From: Promineifilum sp.
GTDB lineage: Bacteria; Chloroflexota; Anaerolineae; Promineifilales; Promineifilaceae
DNA length: 64,000 nucleotides
NCBI GenBank assembly: GCA_020634335.1
Contig: JACKBY010000010.1
Location: 62,001-126,000 of the forward strand
Reading direction: 5' to 3'
The translations under genes and the position numbers were made by a program. The notes under the pieces were generated by a model. It did not search any database, had not been told where the DNA came from, and was given only the letters and a program-made list of their open reading frames with translations. Shown piece by piece: positions 35,635 through 43,604 of the stretch (its first letter is position 1; each line of letters opens with the position of its first letter).

Positions 35635-36543
35635 ATGGCAAACGAACGCGAACTCAACAAACGCATCAAGAGCGTCAAGAACATCTCGCAGGTGACCAGT
35701 GCCCTGGCGGCCGTGTCGGCGTCGAAGGCCAGCCGGGCGCAGCGCCAGGCCGAGGCCACGCGCCACTATGCCCAGAAGGCGTTCGAGATCATCCAGAACC
35801 TGGCCGCCCAGCCCGGCGCGTCGGCCACCACGCACCCGCTGATGATGGCCCGCGACGACGTGCGGACCATCGGGCTGGTGCTGCTGACCAGCGACCGGGG
35901 GTTGGCCGGGTCATACAACGTCAATATGGTGACGCTGGCCGAGCGCTTCCTGGCCGCGGCCGGCAAGCCGGCCAAGGTGATCGCCGTGGGGCGCAAGGGG
36001 CGCGACGGCATGGTGCGGCGCGGCTATAACGTGATCGCCGCCTTCGACCGCGTCCCCGACCCGCCATCGTTCCTCGACATTACGCCCATTGCCCGCGTCA
36101 TCATCGACAGCATGCTCAGCGGCGAAGTTGACCAGGTGTTCATCGGCTACAGCGAATACGTCAACCTGGTGACGCGCCAGCCGGTCATCCACCAGCTGCT
36201 GCCGCTGAAGCCGGCCGACCTGAGCGGCATGCCCGGCGCGGAGTACGTCAGCGGCGTCGATTCGGTGCAGGCGTCGCAACAGTCCTACACCTATGAGCCG
36301 AGCGCCGAAGCACTGCTCAGCGACATCGTGCCGCGCTTCACGCGTTTGCAGGTCTATCAATCGCTGCTGGAAGCGCTGGCCAGCGAGCACAGCGCCCGCA
36401 TGGTGGCCATGAACAACGCCACCGACAACGCCGCCGAGCTGGTGGACATCCTGACGCTGGAGCGCAACAAGGCGCGCCAGGCCAGCATCACCAACGAGAT
36501 TCTCGACATCGTGGGCGGCGCTGAGGCACTGAAAAACATGTAA
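35635..36543 (+). CDS. atpG: F1 ATP synthase subunit gamma
   Basis: Product of 302 residues, normal for the rotor shaft subunit. The N-terminal coiled-coil helix reads RELNKRIKSVKNISQVTSAL and the C-terminal helix ends TLERNKARQASITNEILDIVGGAEAL, both highly conserved. The middle Rossmann-like domain contains LLTSDRGLAGSYN. It lies 81 bases after atpA, with the gap filled by a heptad-repeat hairpin that comes close to the start codon; this may lower translation of gamma relative to alpha and beta (1:3:3). Confidence 0.96.
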   Translation: MANERELNKRIKSVKNISQVTSALAAVSASKASRAQRQAEATRHYAQKAFEIIQNLAAQPGASATTHPLMMARDDVRTIGLVLLTSDRGLAGSYNVNMVTLAERFLAAAGKPAKVIAVGRKGRDGMVRRGYNVIAAFDRVPDPPSFLDITPIARVIIDSMLSGEVDQVFIGYSEYVNLVTRQPVIHQLLPLKPADLSGMPGAEYVSGVDSVQASQQSYTYEPSAEALLSDIVPRFTRLQVYQSLLEALASEHSARMVAMNNATDNAAELVDILTLERNKARQASITNEILDIVGGAEALKNM

Positions 36544-36632
36544 CACCGGTTTCCTAACCGGCAACGTGTAACGCCGGTTTCCTAACCGGCCATCAACCGC
36601 GCAAAAGTCGCCGGGCAAGAAACCGGCGTTTA
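36544..36632. repeat. CCGGTTTCCTAACCGG repeats between atpG and atpD
   Basis: Two direct copies of CCGGTTTCCTAACCGGC (from 36547 and 36572) follow the atpG stop, then an opposite-orientation copy AAGAAACCGGCGTTTACA near 36617. Each copy is itself a hairpin. The atpD ribosome site GGAGG follows. Confidence 0.85.
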
Positions 36633-36655
36633 CAAGACATCTGGAGGCATATTAC

Positions 36656-38050
36656 ATGGCAACAGGCAAAATTACGGCCATTCGCGGCGTCGTGGTCGAC
36701 GTGGAGTTCCCCGAAGGGGAGCTGCCGGAGATTTATGAGGCGCTGAACGTGGAAGCGCCACAAGGACAACTCGTGCTGGAAGTGCAGCAACATCTGGGCG
36801 GCGGCGACGTGCGCACGGTGGCCATGGGTTCCACCGACGGCGTGCCGCGCGGCCGGGCCGTGGTGGGCACGGGCGCGCCCATCCGCGTGCCCGTCGGCCC
36901 GGTCACACTGGGCCGCATCTTCAACGTCATCGGCGAAGCCGTGGACGGCCGGCCGACGCCCAAGTCCGACATCTACTATCCCATCCACCGCCCCGCGCCG
37001 GAGTTCCAGGAGCAGAGCACAACCATCGAGACGTTCGAAACCGGCCTGAAGGTCATCGACCTGTTGGCCCCGTTCATCAAGGGCGGCAAGACCGGCATCT
37101 ACGGCGGCGCGGGCGTGGGCAAGACGGTCACCATCGCCGAACTCATCCGCACCGTGGCCCAGGAGCACGAAGGCGTGTCGGTCTTCGCCGGCGTGGGCGA
37201 GCGGACGCGCGAAGGCACCGACCTCTACTACGAGATGCAGGAATATGGCGTGCAGGACTCAGTCGCCATGGTCTTCGGCCAGATGAACGAGACGCCGGGC
37301 GTGCGCCTGCGCGTGGCCCTGACCGGCCTGACCATGGCCGAGTATTTCCGCGACGAAGGGCGCGACGTGCTGCTGTTCATCGACAACATCTTCCGCTACG
37401 TGCTGGCCGGGTCGGAGATGTCGGCCTTGCTGGGCCGCATGCCCAGCGCCGTGGGCTACCAGCCGACGCTGGCGGCCGAGATGGGCGCGCTGCAAGAGCG
37501 CATCACCTCCACGCGCAAGGGATCGGTCACGTCGATGCAGGCCATCTACGTGCCCGCCGACGACTACTCCGACCCCGCGCCGGTGGCCACCTTCGCCCAT
37601 CTGGACGCCATCATCACCCTGGAGCGCAGCGTCTTCGCCCGGGGCATCTTCCCGGCCGTCGACCCGCTGGCCTCCACCAGCCGCGCCCTCCAGCCCGACG
37701 TGGTGGGCGATTTGCATTACCGCACGGCCCGCGAGGTGAAGCAGGTGTTGCAGACCTACAAGGACCTGCAGGACATCATCGCCATCCTGGGCATCGACGA
37801 GCTGAGCGAAGACCAGAAGCTGCTGGTGGCCCGCGCCCGCAAGATCGAGCGCTTCCTGGGCCAGCCGATGTACGTGGCCGAGAAGTTCCACGGCCTGCAG
37901 GGGCAATACGTGCCCACGGCCGACACCGTGCGCGGCTTCCGCGAGATCCTCGACGGCCAACACGACGACCTGCCGGAGCAAGCCTTCTACATGGTCGGCG
38001 GCATCGATCAGGCCATCGAGAAGGCCGAGCAATTGCGCGCCACAGCATAA
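36656..38050 (+). CDS. atpD: F1 ATP synthase subunit beta
   Basis: Product of 464 residues, normal length. P-loop GGAGVGKT, catalytic Glu in GVGERTREG, Walker B VLLFIDNIFRY and the segment PSAVGYQPTLAAEMG are all present, as is VPADDYSDPAPV (usually VPADDLTDPAP). The C-terminal region has a QPMYVAEKFHGLQG variant where most have PFFVAEVFTG. GGAGG lies 8 bases before ATG. The catalytic sites should be functional. Confidence 0.97.
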   Translation: MATGKITAIRGVVVDVEFPEGELPEIYEALNVEAPQGQLVLEVQQHLGGGDVRTVAMGSTDGVPRGRAVVGTGAPIRVPVGPVTLGRIFNVIGEAVDGRPTPKSDIYYPIHRPAPEFQEQSTTIETFETGLKVIDLLAPFIKGGKTGIYGGAGVGKTVTIAELIRTVAQEHEGVSVFAGVGERTREGTDLYYEMQEYGVQDSVAMVFGQMNETPGVRLRVALTGLTMAEYFRDEGRDVLLFIDNIFRYVLAGSEMSALLGRMPSAVGYQPTLAAEMGALQERITSTRKGSVTSMQAIYVPADDYSDPAPVATFAHLDAIITLERSVFARGIFPAVDPLASTSRALQPDVVGDLHYRTAREVKQVLQTYKDLQDIIAILGIDELSEDQKLLVARARKIERFLGQPMYVAEKFHGLQGQYVPTADTVRGFREILDGQHDDLPEQAFYMVGGIDQAIEKAEQLRATA

Positions 38051-38052
38051 AC

Positions 38053-38134
38053 GGAGTGACGAATGAGGAGTGACCAGTAACGAGTGAAGAAACGCGCTCC
38101 AAACTCGTCACTCGTCATTCGCAACTCGTCACTT
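38053..38134. repeat. heptad palindromic repeat between atpD and atpC
   Basis: Starts 2 bases after the atpD stop: GGAGTGACGAATGAGGAGTG and, after a loop, ACTCGTCACTCGTCATTCGC then AACTCGTCACTTC. A diverged copy of the 35554 element. The atpC ribosome site GAGG follows it. Confidence 0.85.
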
Positions 38135-38148
38135 CTTCGAGGTTTGAT

Positions 38149-38610
38149 ATGCCAATTCAATGTGACATCATCACCCAGGAACGAATCGTCTTCAGCGGCG
38201 CGGTGGACGCGGTAAACGTGCCCGGCGTCGAGGGGCGCATGGGCATTCTGCCCCACCACAGCCCGCTGCTGACCATGCTCGACTTCGGCGAGGTATTGGT
38301 GCGCACGGCGGGCGTCGAGGAGTATTTTGCCATCGGCGGCGGCTTTATCGAGGTGCAGCCCGACCACGTGACCATCCTGGCCGACTCGGCCGAACAGGCC
38401 GACGAGATCGACGTGGAGCGCGCCGAAAACGCCCGCCGCCGCGCCGAAGAGGTGATGCGCACCGGCGTCAAGGATGACCCCGACCGCATCGCCGCCGTCC
38501 GCGCCTCCCTGCTGAAAGCCCAGGTGCGGGTCGACGTCGGCCGCCGCCGCCGCCACCGCACGCCGGCCGCCAGCAACGACTATCGGCACGACCGCGACGA
38601 GAATCGCTAG
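38149..38610 (+). CDS. atpC: F1 ATP synthase subunit epsilon
   Basis: Product of 153 residues. N-terminal beta-sandwich: IVFSGAVDAVNVPGVEGRMGILPHHSPLLTML, FAIGGGFIEVQPDHVTILADSAEQADEID. The C-terminal helix pair continues through ERAENARRRAEEVM and ends in a basic, His/Arg-rich tail (RRRRHRTPAASNDYRHDRDENR) beyond the usual length. Epsilon couples rotation and can inhibit ATP hydrolysis. Last of the four F1 genes; a perfect small hairpin follows its stop. Confidence 0.95.
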   Translation: MPIQCDIITQERIVFSGAVDAVNVPGVEGRMGILPHHSPLLTMLDFGEVLVRTAGVEEYFAIGGGFIEVQPDHVTILADSAEQADEIDVERAENARRRAEEVMRTGVKDDPDRIAAVRASLLKAQVRVDVGRRRRHRTPAASNDYRHDRDENR

Positions 38611-38624
38611 CCCCGGTTCCGGGG
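38611..38624 (+). terminator. hairpin directly after atpC stop
   Basis: CCCCGG-TT-CCGGGG begins on the base after the atpC TAG. No T tract follows, so it may be a 3' stabiliser or an inefficient terminator rather than a classical one. Confidence 0.5.
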
Positions 38625-38677
38625 CCAGGACGCCGGGCCATTGGGCACGCGGTCACATGAATAATTTCCGGCCACAT

Positions 38678-38743
38678 GATCCGCAGATCAGGCAGGTTAC
38701 GCAGATTGGAGGGCCGCTGCGTCATCTGCAAAATCTGCGGATC
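38678..38743. repeat. GATCCGCAGAT palindromic repeat
   Basis: Perfect outer arms GATCCGCAGAT (38678-38688) and ATCTGCGGATC (38733-38743), with inner matches TTACGCAGATT / TCATCTGCAAAATC. Longer copy of the 28801 element, between atpC and mreB. Confidence 0.85.
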
Positions 38744-38828
38744 GTGTTTGTTTGTTACAGTGTCTTAAGTACCCTTTGCGTCTGGGCGTCTTTACGTTAC
38801 TCTCTGCCCCACGAGGTAAATTCATAGC

Positions 38829-39845
38829 GTGTCACTCTTCACCCCCCAAATAGCCATCGACCTGGGCACGGTCAACGTGCTGGTCCACGTGCAGGGGCGC
38901 GGCGTCGTCCTGCAAGAACCGTCGGTCGTCGCCATCCGCGAGGACGGCAACCGCACGATCATCGTCGAAGTCGGCCGCGCCGCCAAAGAGATGTATGGCC
39001 GCACGCCGGGCGAAATCGAGGTCATGCGGCCGCTGCGCGACGGCGTCATCGCCGACTACTTCGTGACCCAGGGGATGCTGGAGTACTTCATCAACAAGGT
39101 GGCCGGGCGCTTCCCCCTGCGCAAGCCGTCGGTGATGATCAGCGTACCCTATGGCGTGACCAGCGTCGAGCGGCGGGCGGTGCGCGAGGCGGCGCTGGCC
39201 GCCGGCGCGCGCGAAGTCAACCTGATCCCCGAACCGCTGGCCGCGGCCATCGGCGCGGGGCTGCCCGTGGGCACGCCGACGGGCAACCTGGTGGTCGACC
39301 TGGGCGGCGGCTCCACCGAGGCGGCCGTGGTGGCCATGAATGGCATCGTCTGCGCCGAGTCGGTGCGCGTCGGCGGCGTCCACCTCGATGAGGCCATCAT
39401 CAGCTACATCCGCAAAAAGTATAACCTGATCATCGGTGAGCCCACGGCGGAGGCTATCAAGATCAAGATCGGCGCGGCCGTGGAGCTGGACGAACGGCTG
39501 GAGATGGACGTGCAGGGGCGCGACCAGGTGGCCGGGCTGCCGCGCACGATCACGCTGTCGTCGGGCGAAGTGACCGAGGCCATCAGCGAGCCGCTGGCGG
39601 CCATCGTCAACGTGACGCGGGCCGTGCTGGCCAAGACGCCGCCCGAGCTATCGTCGGACATCATCGACCGGGGCATGGCCCTGACCGGCGGCGGGGCGCT
39701 GTTGCGGGAGCTGGACACGCTGCTGACCCGGGAGACGGGCGTGCCGGCCTATGTGGCCGACAATCCTATCGCCTGCACGGCCCTGGGCGCGGGCAAGGCG
39801 CTGGCCGAGCTGCCGGTGCTGCAACGCAGTATCCCCGATATGTAA
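38829..39845 (+). CDS. mreB: rod shape-determining protein MreB
   Basis: Product of 338 residues, an actin-like ATPase that guides cell-wall synthesis along the cell length. Phosphate 1 motif QIAIDLGTVNVLVHV, the segment LIPEPLAAAIGAGLPVGTP, phosphate 2 motif NLVVDLGGGSTEAAVV, adenosine motif IDRGMALTGGGALLREL are all present. GTG start with GAGGT 11 bases upstream. A weak promoter candidate (TTTGCG, 17-base spacer, TACTCT, 38775-38803) precedes it. No mreC or mreD follows, so this is a stand-alone copy. Confidence 0.95.
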   Translation: MSLFTPQIAIDLGTVNVLVHVQGRGVVLQEPSVVAIREDGNRTIIVEVGRAAKEMYGRTPGEIEVMRPLRDGVIADYFVTQGMLEYFINKVAGRFPLRKPSVMISVPYGVTSVERRAVREAALAAGAREVNLIPEPLAAAIGAGLPVGTPTGNLVVDLGGGSTEAAVVAMNGIVCAESVRVGGVHLDEAIISYIRKKYNLIIGEPTAEAIKIKIGAAVELDERLEMDVQGRDQVAGLPRTITLSSGEVTEAISEPLAAIVNVTRAVLAKTPPELSSDIIDRGMALTGGGALLRELDTLLTRETGVPAYVADNPIACTALGAGKALAELPVLQRSIPDM

Positions 39846-39862
39846 GGCGGGCCACCCCCAAC

Positions 39863-39930
39863 CTGTAGCGCAAGCTGGACAGCTTGCGAACCGAACGGCA
39901 AAGAAACAACCTGGACAGGTTGCGCTACAG
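39863..39930. repeat. CTGTAGCGCAAGCTG palindromic repeat
   Basis: Arms CTGTAGCGCAA (39863-39873) and TTGCGCTACAG (39920-39930), with inner GCTGGACAGC and CCTGGACAGG. Related copy at 56757 and a degenerate one near 32553-32632. Confidence 0.8.
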
Positions 39931-39954
39931 CTTGCCGTACATTCATGGCTGAAA

Positions 39955-40070
39955 AAGCCGGATGGCGCTCTCCGTAGCGCCGGCTTCTTAACCGGCTCCG
40001 CCGTCCAGCTCGTTCCCGCCCTATCCCTCCACAACTGAAAAGTCCTGGCCCCTTCTCCAACAGGCTTGAC
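39955..40070. repeat. dispersed ~120-base element, copy 2
   Basis: GCGCTCTCCGTAGCGCCGGC, TTCTTAACCGGCTCCGCC, CAGCTCGTTCCCGCCC, CACAACTGAAAAGTCCTGGCC: the same order of blocks as at 30650-30778. Like that copy, it ends just before a promoter. Together with 39863-39930 it fills the gap between mreB and the beta-helix gene. Confidence 0.75.
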
Positions 40071-40093
40071 ACTCGTTCATTCTATGTTAATCT
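40066..40093 (+). promoter_or_regulatory. promoter of the beta-helix surface protein gene
   Basis: Consensus TTGACA (40066-40071), 16-base spacer and TAATCT (40088-40093). Leader of about 90 bases to ATG 40188. Confidence 0.6.
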
Positions 40094-40187
40094 ATTCTTT
40101 GGAAGTAGGGGCAATCGAGCAGTTTTCGTGCTGTCGGTTGCCTTTTTTGTTACCTGGTGCCCGTGCTTAGTCCCACTGGAGAATGGA

Positions 40188-43100
40188 ATGACTGAAGAAC
40201 AACGCATCCCTGATCATCGCCCAGACCAATCGCGCGCGTGGCTGGCAAGTATTCTCATGCGGCCGAACCAGACCTGGCTCGGCCGCTTCGGCGCTCGTTT
40301 GGTGCATCTGGCGTCCTTGGGGCGCGGCGGCCGGCGCTGGCTGACGCGTAAGGCGGCCGTCTCGCTGGGGGCGGCCGCGCTGCTGCTGACGCTGGGGGCC
40401 GGCGCGCTGCGGCCGGTGCCCGTCTACGCCGCGTCCATCACCGTCGACGACGGCGTGGTGGTCGTCGCCGACGACGGTCAATGCTCGCTCATCGAGGCCA
40501 TCGTCAACGCCAACAACGACAGCGCGCTCTTCGCCAGCGCCGGCGAATGCGCCCCCGGCTCCGGGCCCGACACGATCAACCTGCCCGCCAACGGCACGTT
40601 CACCCTGACCACCTCCTACACCTATGCGTATTATAGCGACAACGGTCTGCCGCTCATCGACAGCGACATCACTATCGCCGGCAACGGCGCGGAGATCACC
40701 CGCGACGGCGCGGCCGGCCTCTTCCGCATCCTGGCCGTGAGCGCCGGCGGCGACCTGACGCTCAACGACGCCACCATCAGCAACGGCTATGCCGGGGAAG
40801 ACGGCGGCGGCATCTACAACTACGGCTACGCCCTGCTCCAGAACTGCACCCTGACCGGCAACGGGGCCAGGGACGACGGCGGCGGCGTGGAGAACGACAC
40901 CGGCACGATGATCATCGACAACTGCCTCATCACCCTCAACACCGCCGGCGAGCTGGGCGGCGGTGTCTCCTCCGAAGACGGCGGCATATTGACCATTCGC
41001 AACAACACGCAGATCAGAGGCAACTCCGCCACAGACGTCGGCGGCGGGCTGGTGGCCGACGAAAGCGGTCTGCTCACCATCAACAACAGCGACATTACCG
41101 GCAACCAGGCCCCCTTCTTCGGCGGCGGCATCGCCACCTACAGGACCACGGTCATCATCGAAAACGGCTCTACCATCAGCGAAAATTATCTGCCGGAGGT
41201 TGGCGGCGGGGCCGATTTCTTTTTGAGCACCGTCACCATCACCGACAGCACCATCAGCGACAACTCGGCCATCTACCAGGGGGCCGGCCTCCACCTGGAC
41301 GGCAGCGTGGTCACCATCGAGCGTAGCCTCATCAGCGGCAATACGGTCACCAACAATTCTGGGCCGGTCTATGTCGGGGGCGGCATCTACAACGGCCCCA
41401 CCTACGACCAAATCAACCAGGACTTCGTTAGCGGCCAACTGACCGTGATCGACAGCACCGTCAGCGGCAACTCGGGCTCCGTCGGCGGCGGCATCTTCAA
41501 CGCTTATGACTGCGATCTCCTGGTGCAGAACAGCACCCTGACCGACAACACGGCCATTTACGGCGGCGGGGTGGCGAATGTCCGCGGCGCCTTCACCATC
41601 GCTAACAGCACGATCAGCAACAATCGGGCCATCGACCAGCAAGGATTCGGCGGTTCCGGGGGCGGCGTCTTTAACCTGAGCTTCTTCCCGGAGGGCGATC
41701 CGGAAACGTACATCATCCTGAGCACCATCACCGGCAACAGCGCCACCAACGGCGGCGGCGGCATCACCAATTACTCTGGCCCGCTGTTTGTGGTCTCCAG
41801 CATCGTTTCCGGCAACACGGGCTATGGAATAGCCAATGAAATCGGTAGCAATACCTATGCCACCTACACTTACAGCTCCACCAACGTGCTCGGCCACAGC
41901 GGCGAGACGAATGCCCAGGCCTTCTACGGCTTCCTCCCCACCGGCACCGACATCACGGCCACCAGCGACGGCACAACGCCGACCGCGCTGGGCGACATCC
42001 TCAACACCACCCTGGCCGACAACGGCGGCCCGACCGAGACCCACGCGCTGGTCAGCGGTAGCCCGGCCATCGATTACGTACCCCCCTCCATCTGTGCGAG
42101 CGTGACTCCCGTCAACCTCGACCTCAGCCAGGACCAGCGCGGCGAGCCGCGCAACGTCGACATCCCCGGCACGGGCAACGACGGCGGCGGAAATAATCTG
42201 TGTGACGTGGGAGCCTACGAGCTGCAACCGGAACAGACGGCAAGCTTCTGCCCCGTCGACGTGGCCGGCGTAGGCTATCTGCGCACCGATCTGCTGGGCG
42301 TGGGGCAGGGCGGCCCGAACAGGGCCTACCGCACCCGCAAGCTGAACATACCCAACTCGCAGGACGTATCGTCGCTCTACGGCCAGTTGGCCGCGGTCGA
42401 CCTGGGCGTCATGAAATACGTCCGCTTCCTGCCACAGGGCAACCCCAAGGAGCAGATTTACGCCCCCACCAGCCCGGCCTACCGCACCAGCGCCGTCGAC
42501 TGGTGGGGCAGCGAGCTGCCTGCCGACGCCCGTTGGGTGAAGGGGCAGTTCTTCTGGGGCAAGGGGGCCAACCGCTCGCCGCGGGCCTTCGTCCTCTGGC
42601 CCACCTACGAGACCGTAGAAGCCTACGCCAATGCCTTCGTGACCTTCGACGAAAGCAGCGAGAATCACGTCTACTGGAACACGGGTGAGGGCTGGATCGC
42701 CGAACAGACGCAGACCGTCTCCATCCCGACCACGCAGGCCCCCGGGGCCACAGTAGTAGTCAAGATCGCCCTGGTGGACAACAACAACGATAACCGGCCG
42801 GTCATCCTGACAGCCACCGCGGGGACGGCCATCACGCAGATCATCGACTACGCGCCCAACGCCAAGGACACGCTCAACCTGCATGAGATCACCCTGACCG
42901 ACGTGCCCGAAGGGGTAGACGAGGTGGTGATCCATCTGGAATCGCCGTCGCCCGAGGGCGAGGCCTTCCCGGCCGGCGGCGACAGCACGGCGATGATCGG
43001 CGCGGCCGTCAGCTATGAATGCGCCGCACCGTTACTTGGCGCGCCGCACCCCCGGCCGGCGACGGGGGCATCTGAGGCGGCCGGCTCCCCGTGGTCGTTC

Positions 43101-43214
43101 GCCTCTCGCGGCGACCGCATCGAGCGGCCGGCCACGCCGCGGGTGCTGCCCGAGTGGCTCCAGAGCCGGGCCGCTGCCCATTGGCCCCACCGATTCGCCA
43201 CGGATCAGGATTAA
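40188..43214 (+). CDS. secreted right-handed beta-helix repeat protein (CSLREA / choice-of-anchor Q type)
   Basis: Product of 1008 residues. After a basic cytoplasmic start comes a signal/anchor helix (AAVSLGAAALLLTLGAGALRP) ending AASITVDD. CSLIEAIVNANND matches the CSLREA motif. Residues about 130-640 are parallel beta-helix repeats built on SxxSGNxAxxxGGGxxN (for example STVSGNSGSVGGGIFN). The last 330 residues form a beta domain (ETASFCPVD onwards) followed by a disordered tail. Likely exported and cell-surface exposed. GGAG lies 6 bases before ATG 40188, which decides the start. The function (adhesion or polysaccharide binding) is not shown by the sequence. Confidence 0.87.
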   Translation: MTEEQRIPDHRPDQSRAWLASILMRPNQTWLGRFGARLVHLASLGRGGRRWLTRKAAVSLGAAALLLTLGAGALRPVPVYAASITVDDGVVVVADDGQCSLIEAIVNANNDSALFASAGECAPGSGPDTINLPANGTFTLTTSYTYAYYSDNGLPLIDSDITIAGNGAEITRDGAAGLFRILAVSAGGDLTLNDATISNGYAGEDGGGIYNYGYALLQNCTLTGNGARDDGGGVENDTGTMIIDNCLITLNTAGELGGGVSSEDGGILTIRNNTQIRGNSATDVGGGLVADESGLLTINNSDITGNQAPFFGGGIATYRTTVIIENGSTISENYLPEVGGGADFFLSTVTITDSTISDNSAIYQGAGLHLDGSVVTIERSLISGNTVTNNSGPVYVGGGIYNGPTYDQINQDFVSGQLTVIDSTVSGNSGSVGGGIFNAYDCDLLVQNSTLTDNTAIYGGGVANVRGAFTIANSTISNNRAIDQQGFGGSGGGVFNLSFFPEGDPETYIILSTITGNSATNGGGGITNYSGPLFVVSSIVSGNTGYGIANEIGSNTYATYTYSSTNVLGHSGETNAQAFYGFLPTGTDITATSDGTTPTALGDILNTTLADNGGPTETHALVSGSPAIDYVPPSICASVTPVNLDLSQDQRGEPRNVDIPGTGNDGGGNNLCDVGAYELQPEQTASFCPVDVAGVGYLRTDLLGVGQGGPNRAYRTRKLNIPNSQDVSSLYGQLAAVDLGVMKYVRFLPQGNPKEQIYAPTSPAYRTSAVDWWGSELPADARWVKGQFFWGKGANRSPRAFVLWPTYETVEAYANAFVTFDESSENHVYWNTGEGWIAEQTQTVSIPTTQAPGATVVVKIALVDNNNDNRPVILTATAGTAITQIIDYAPNAKDTLNLHEITLTDVPEGVDEVVIHLESPSPEGEAFPAGGDSTAMIGAAVSYECAAPLLGAPHPRPATGASEAAGSPWSFASRGDRIERPATPRVLPEWLQSRAAAHWPHRFATDQD

Positions 43215-43217
43215 CCC

Positions 43218-43254
43218 GTGGGGCGCGCCGGCGTTCATGCCGGCGCGCCCCTAC
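43218..43254. repeat. GTGGGGCGCGCCGGC palindromic repeat
   Basis: Arms GTGGGGCGCGCCGGC (43218-43232) and GCCGGCGCGCCCCTAC (43239-43254), loop GTTCAT, starting 4 bases after the upstream stop. Confidence 0.85.
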
Positions 43255-43274
43255 CCCGTTTCGCGACATGACGG

Positions 43275-43349
43275 GTAGGGGCGGGACAGGGCGGCCGGAC
43301 GGCTTCGTTTCGGCCAACCCCCGTGGTGGCCGACCTGTCTCGCCCGTAC
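43275..43349. repeat. GTAGGGGCGGGACAGGGCGG element
   Basis: Left part GTAGGGGCGGGACAGGGCGG and right part GGCCGACCTGTCTCGCCC with GTAC at the end. Near copy of 23989. The rest of the 390-base gap to 43604 holds this, the repeat at 43521 and no gene. Confidence 0.75.
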
Positions 43350-43520
43350 GGGGGCAGTGGTCGTGTCCGGCTACCCCTTAGCGCTCTACGTCGGTCTCTA
43401 TGAGGCCCACGGCTTGACGTGCCACGAGCGGGCTTCGGGACGAACAGCGCGGAAGACGGGTGGAGGCGGTGTTGGTGAATCGGTGACCAGAGGAGAGCTC
43501 GGTGATAAGCCTTCCACGCG

Positions 43521-43563
43521 TCTGTCACTCGTATCTCTCATCTCGTATCTCGTATTTCTCATA
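43521..43563. repeat. TCGTATCTCGTATTTC heptad repeats, single arm
   Basis: GTCACTCGTATCTCTCATCT and CGTATCTCGTATTTCTC, the same phrase found inside the membrane-protein gene at 44835-44863, here non-coding. Confidence 0.75.
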
Positions 43564-43566
43564 AAC

Positions 43567-43595
43567 TTCGCCTCCCGCCTCCTTCGCGCTACAAT
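43567..43595 (+). promoter_or_regulatory. promoter of the large membrane glycosyltransferase operon
   Basis: TTCGCC (43567-43572), 17-base spacer, TACAAT (43590-43595), only 9 bases before ATG 43605; leaderless mRNA expected. Confidence 0.5.
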
Positions 43596-43604
43596 TCCCA
43601 TCCT